From assembly GCA_902984215.1 (NCBI GenBank), contig CADWAF010004335.1:1-27658 (forward strand): DNA of 27,658 nt, read 5' to 3'. Source of the stretch: Willaertia magna. Its lineage: Eukaryota > Heterolobosea > Eutetramitea > Acrasida > Naegleriidae. The translations under genes were made by a program, and so were the position numbers. The notes below the pieces were generated by a model that was not told the DNA's origin, did not search any database, and saw nothing but the letters and a program-made list of their open reading frames with translations. Positions 27,452 through 27,658 of the stretch are shown here, in pieces; the first letter of the stretch is position 1; the number at the start of each line of letters is the position of its first letter.

Positions 27452-27658
27452 TCAGACTCACACACAATACCTTCTTCATACTCAAGCTCAGTTCTGCTAT
27501 CCAACCTTTTCGCTTGTGAGTTCTATGAGCTGCTCTGTTATCCAGCCTCGCCCGGTTCAAACTTCATTATACACCCTAGATTTCAACCTTTACAGGAAGA
27601 CCTCTATGCTGACAAGCCTCAAGGTTTGGACAGAACATCGTCACTATATTATATGAAG
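27452..27658 (+). CDS. Partial exon of an unidentified gene cut by the window edge
   Basis: From a good acceptor-like site (AACTTTAG, ending at 27451) a frame stays open for 69 codons to the end of the window. The end of it (LYADKPQGLDRTSSLYYMK) looks like real protein. It has no ATG near its start, so it would be an internal exon. A different frame with ATG at 27417 runs to TGA at 27654-27656 over the same bases and is an alternative; neither is recognised. The region is much GC-richer than other coding DNA here, with many C- and G-ending codons, so it may be transferred, part of a mobile element that settled beside a tRNA gene, or a gene with different codon use. No exon upstream of it can be placed with confidence. 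Confidence 0.35.

Noticed and set aside
27417..27656. 79-codon ORF with ATG near the right edge
   Set aside because: Not fully excluded, but the overlapping frame that follows an acceptor site reads more like protein, and the ATG start lies in intron-like DNA.
1..27658. CRISPR array, rRNA gene, prokaryotic operon or insertion sequence
   Set aside because: No regularly spaced repeats, no rRNA-like segment, and introns plus eukaryotic gene families argue against a bacterial source.

Overview
The window is nuclear DNA from a very AT-rich, gene-dense single-celled eukaryote. Signs of this are spliceosomal introns of 39-142 nt with GTAAGT/GTAAAT donors, two eukaryotic tRNA-Lys genes, a chromodomain helicase, an FICD-type AMPylase and a large signal-peptide/EGF-like/single-TM receptor. 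TAA, TAG and TGA all act as stops, so the code is standard. An amoeboid protist (heterolobosean or dictyostelid) is my best guess from base composition and gene style; the sequence alone does not settle it.

Left end (1-2.2 kb): an almost pure A/T stretch, then a dead DNA transposon (551-2011) with imperfect terminal inverted repeats, a possible TAAT target duplication and the broken remains of a DDE transposase. A perfect 34-bp palindrome follows at 2132-2165. Next are a small gene-like stretch whose reading frame jumps twice (2228-2526) and a 697-residue protein that joins a P-loop ATPase to a restriction-endonuclease-like domain, resembling the Crinkler/RHS ('CR') class.

Centre (4.9-14.8 kb): an ER-type Fic AMPylase meets, stop codon on stop codon, a convergent 2915-residue receptor-like protein. 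That protein has a signal peptide, three ~435-residue ectodomain super-repeats, two EGF-like modules, an REJ-like region, one TM helix and a cytoplasmic pseudokinase.

Middle right (15.4-23.3 kb): a small two-TM protein of unknown function; a TXNDC9-type thioredoxin-fold protein; a 44-residue metallothionein-like protein that shares a 193-bp divergent promoter with TXNDC9 and is too short for ordinary gene callers; and a five-exon CHD-family chromatin remodeller of about 1934 residues.

Right end (23.5-27.7 kb): an SPFH/stomatin-like membrane protein, two identical tRNA-Lys(CTT) genes with the same upstream element at the same spacing, an RCC1-repeat protein, a three-exon 2H phosphoesterase ending in a CaaX prenylation motif (CIVL), and a GC-richer fragment of a gene cut by the window edge.

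I see no operon-like functional cluster. Most genes are housekeeping or signalling genes packed back to back. The strongest leads are the CR-type ATPase-nuclease beside a dead transposon, the prenylated 2H phosphoesterase, the pseudokinase receptor, the metallothionein and the tRNA upstream element.
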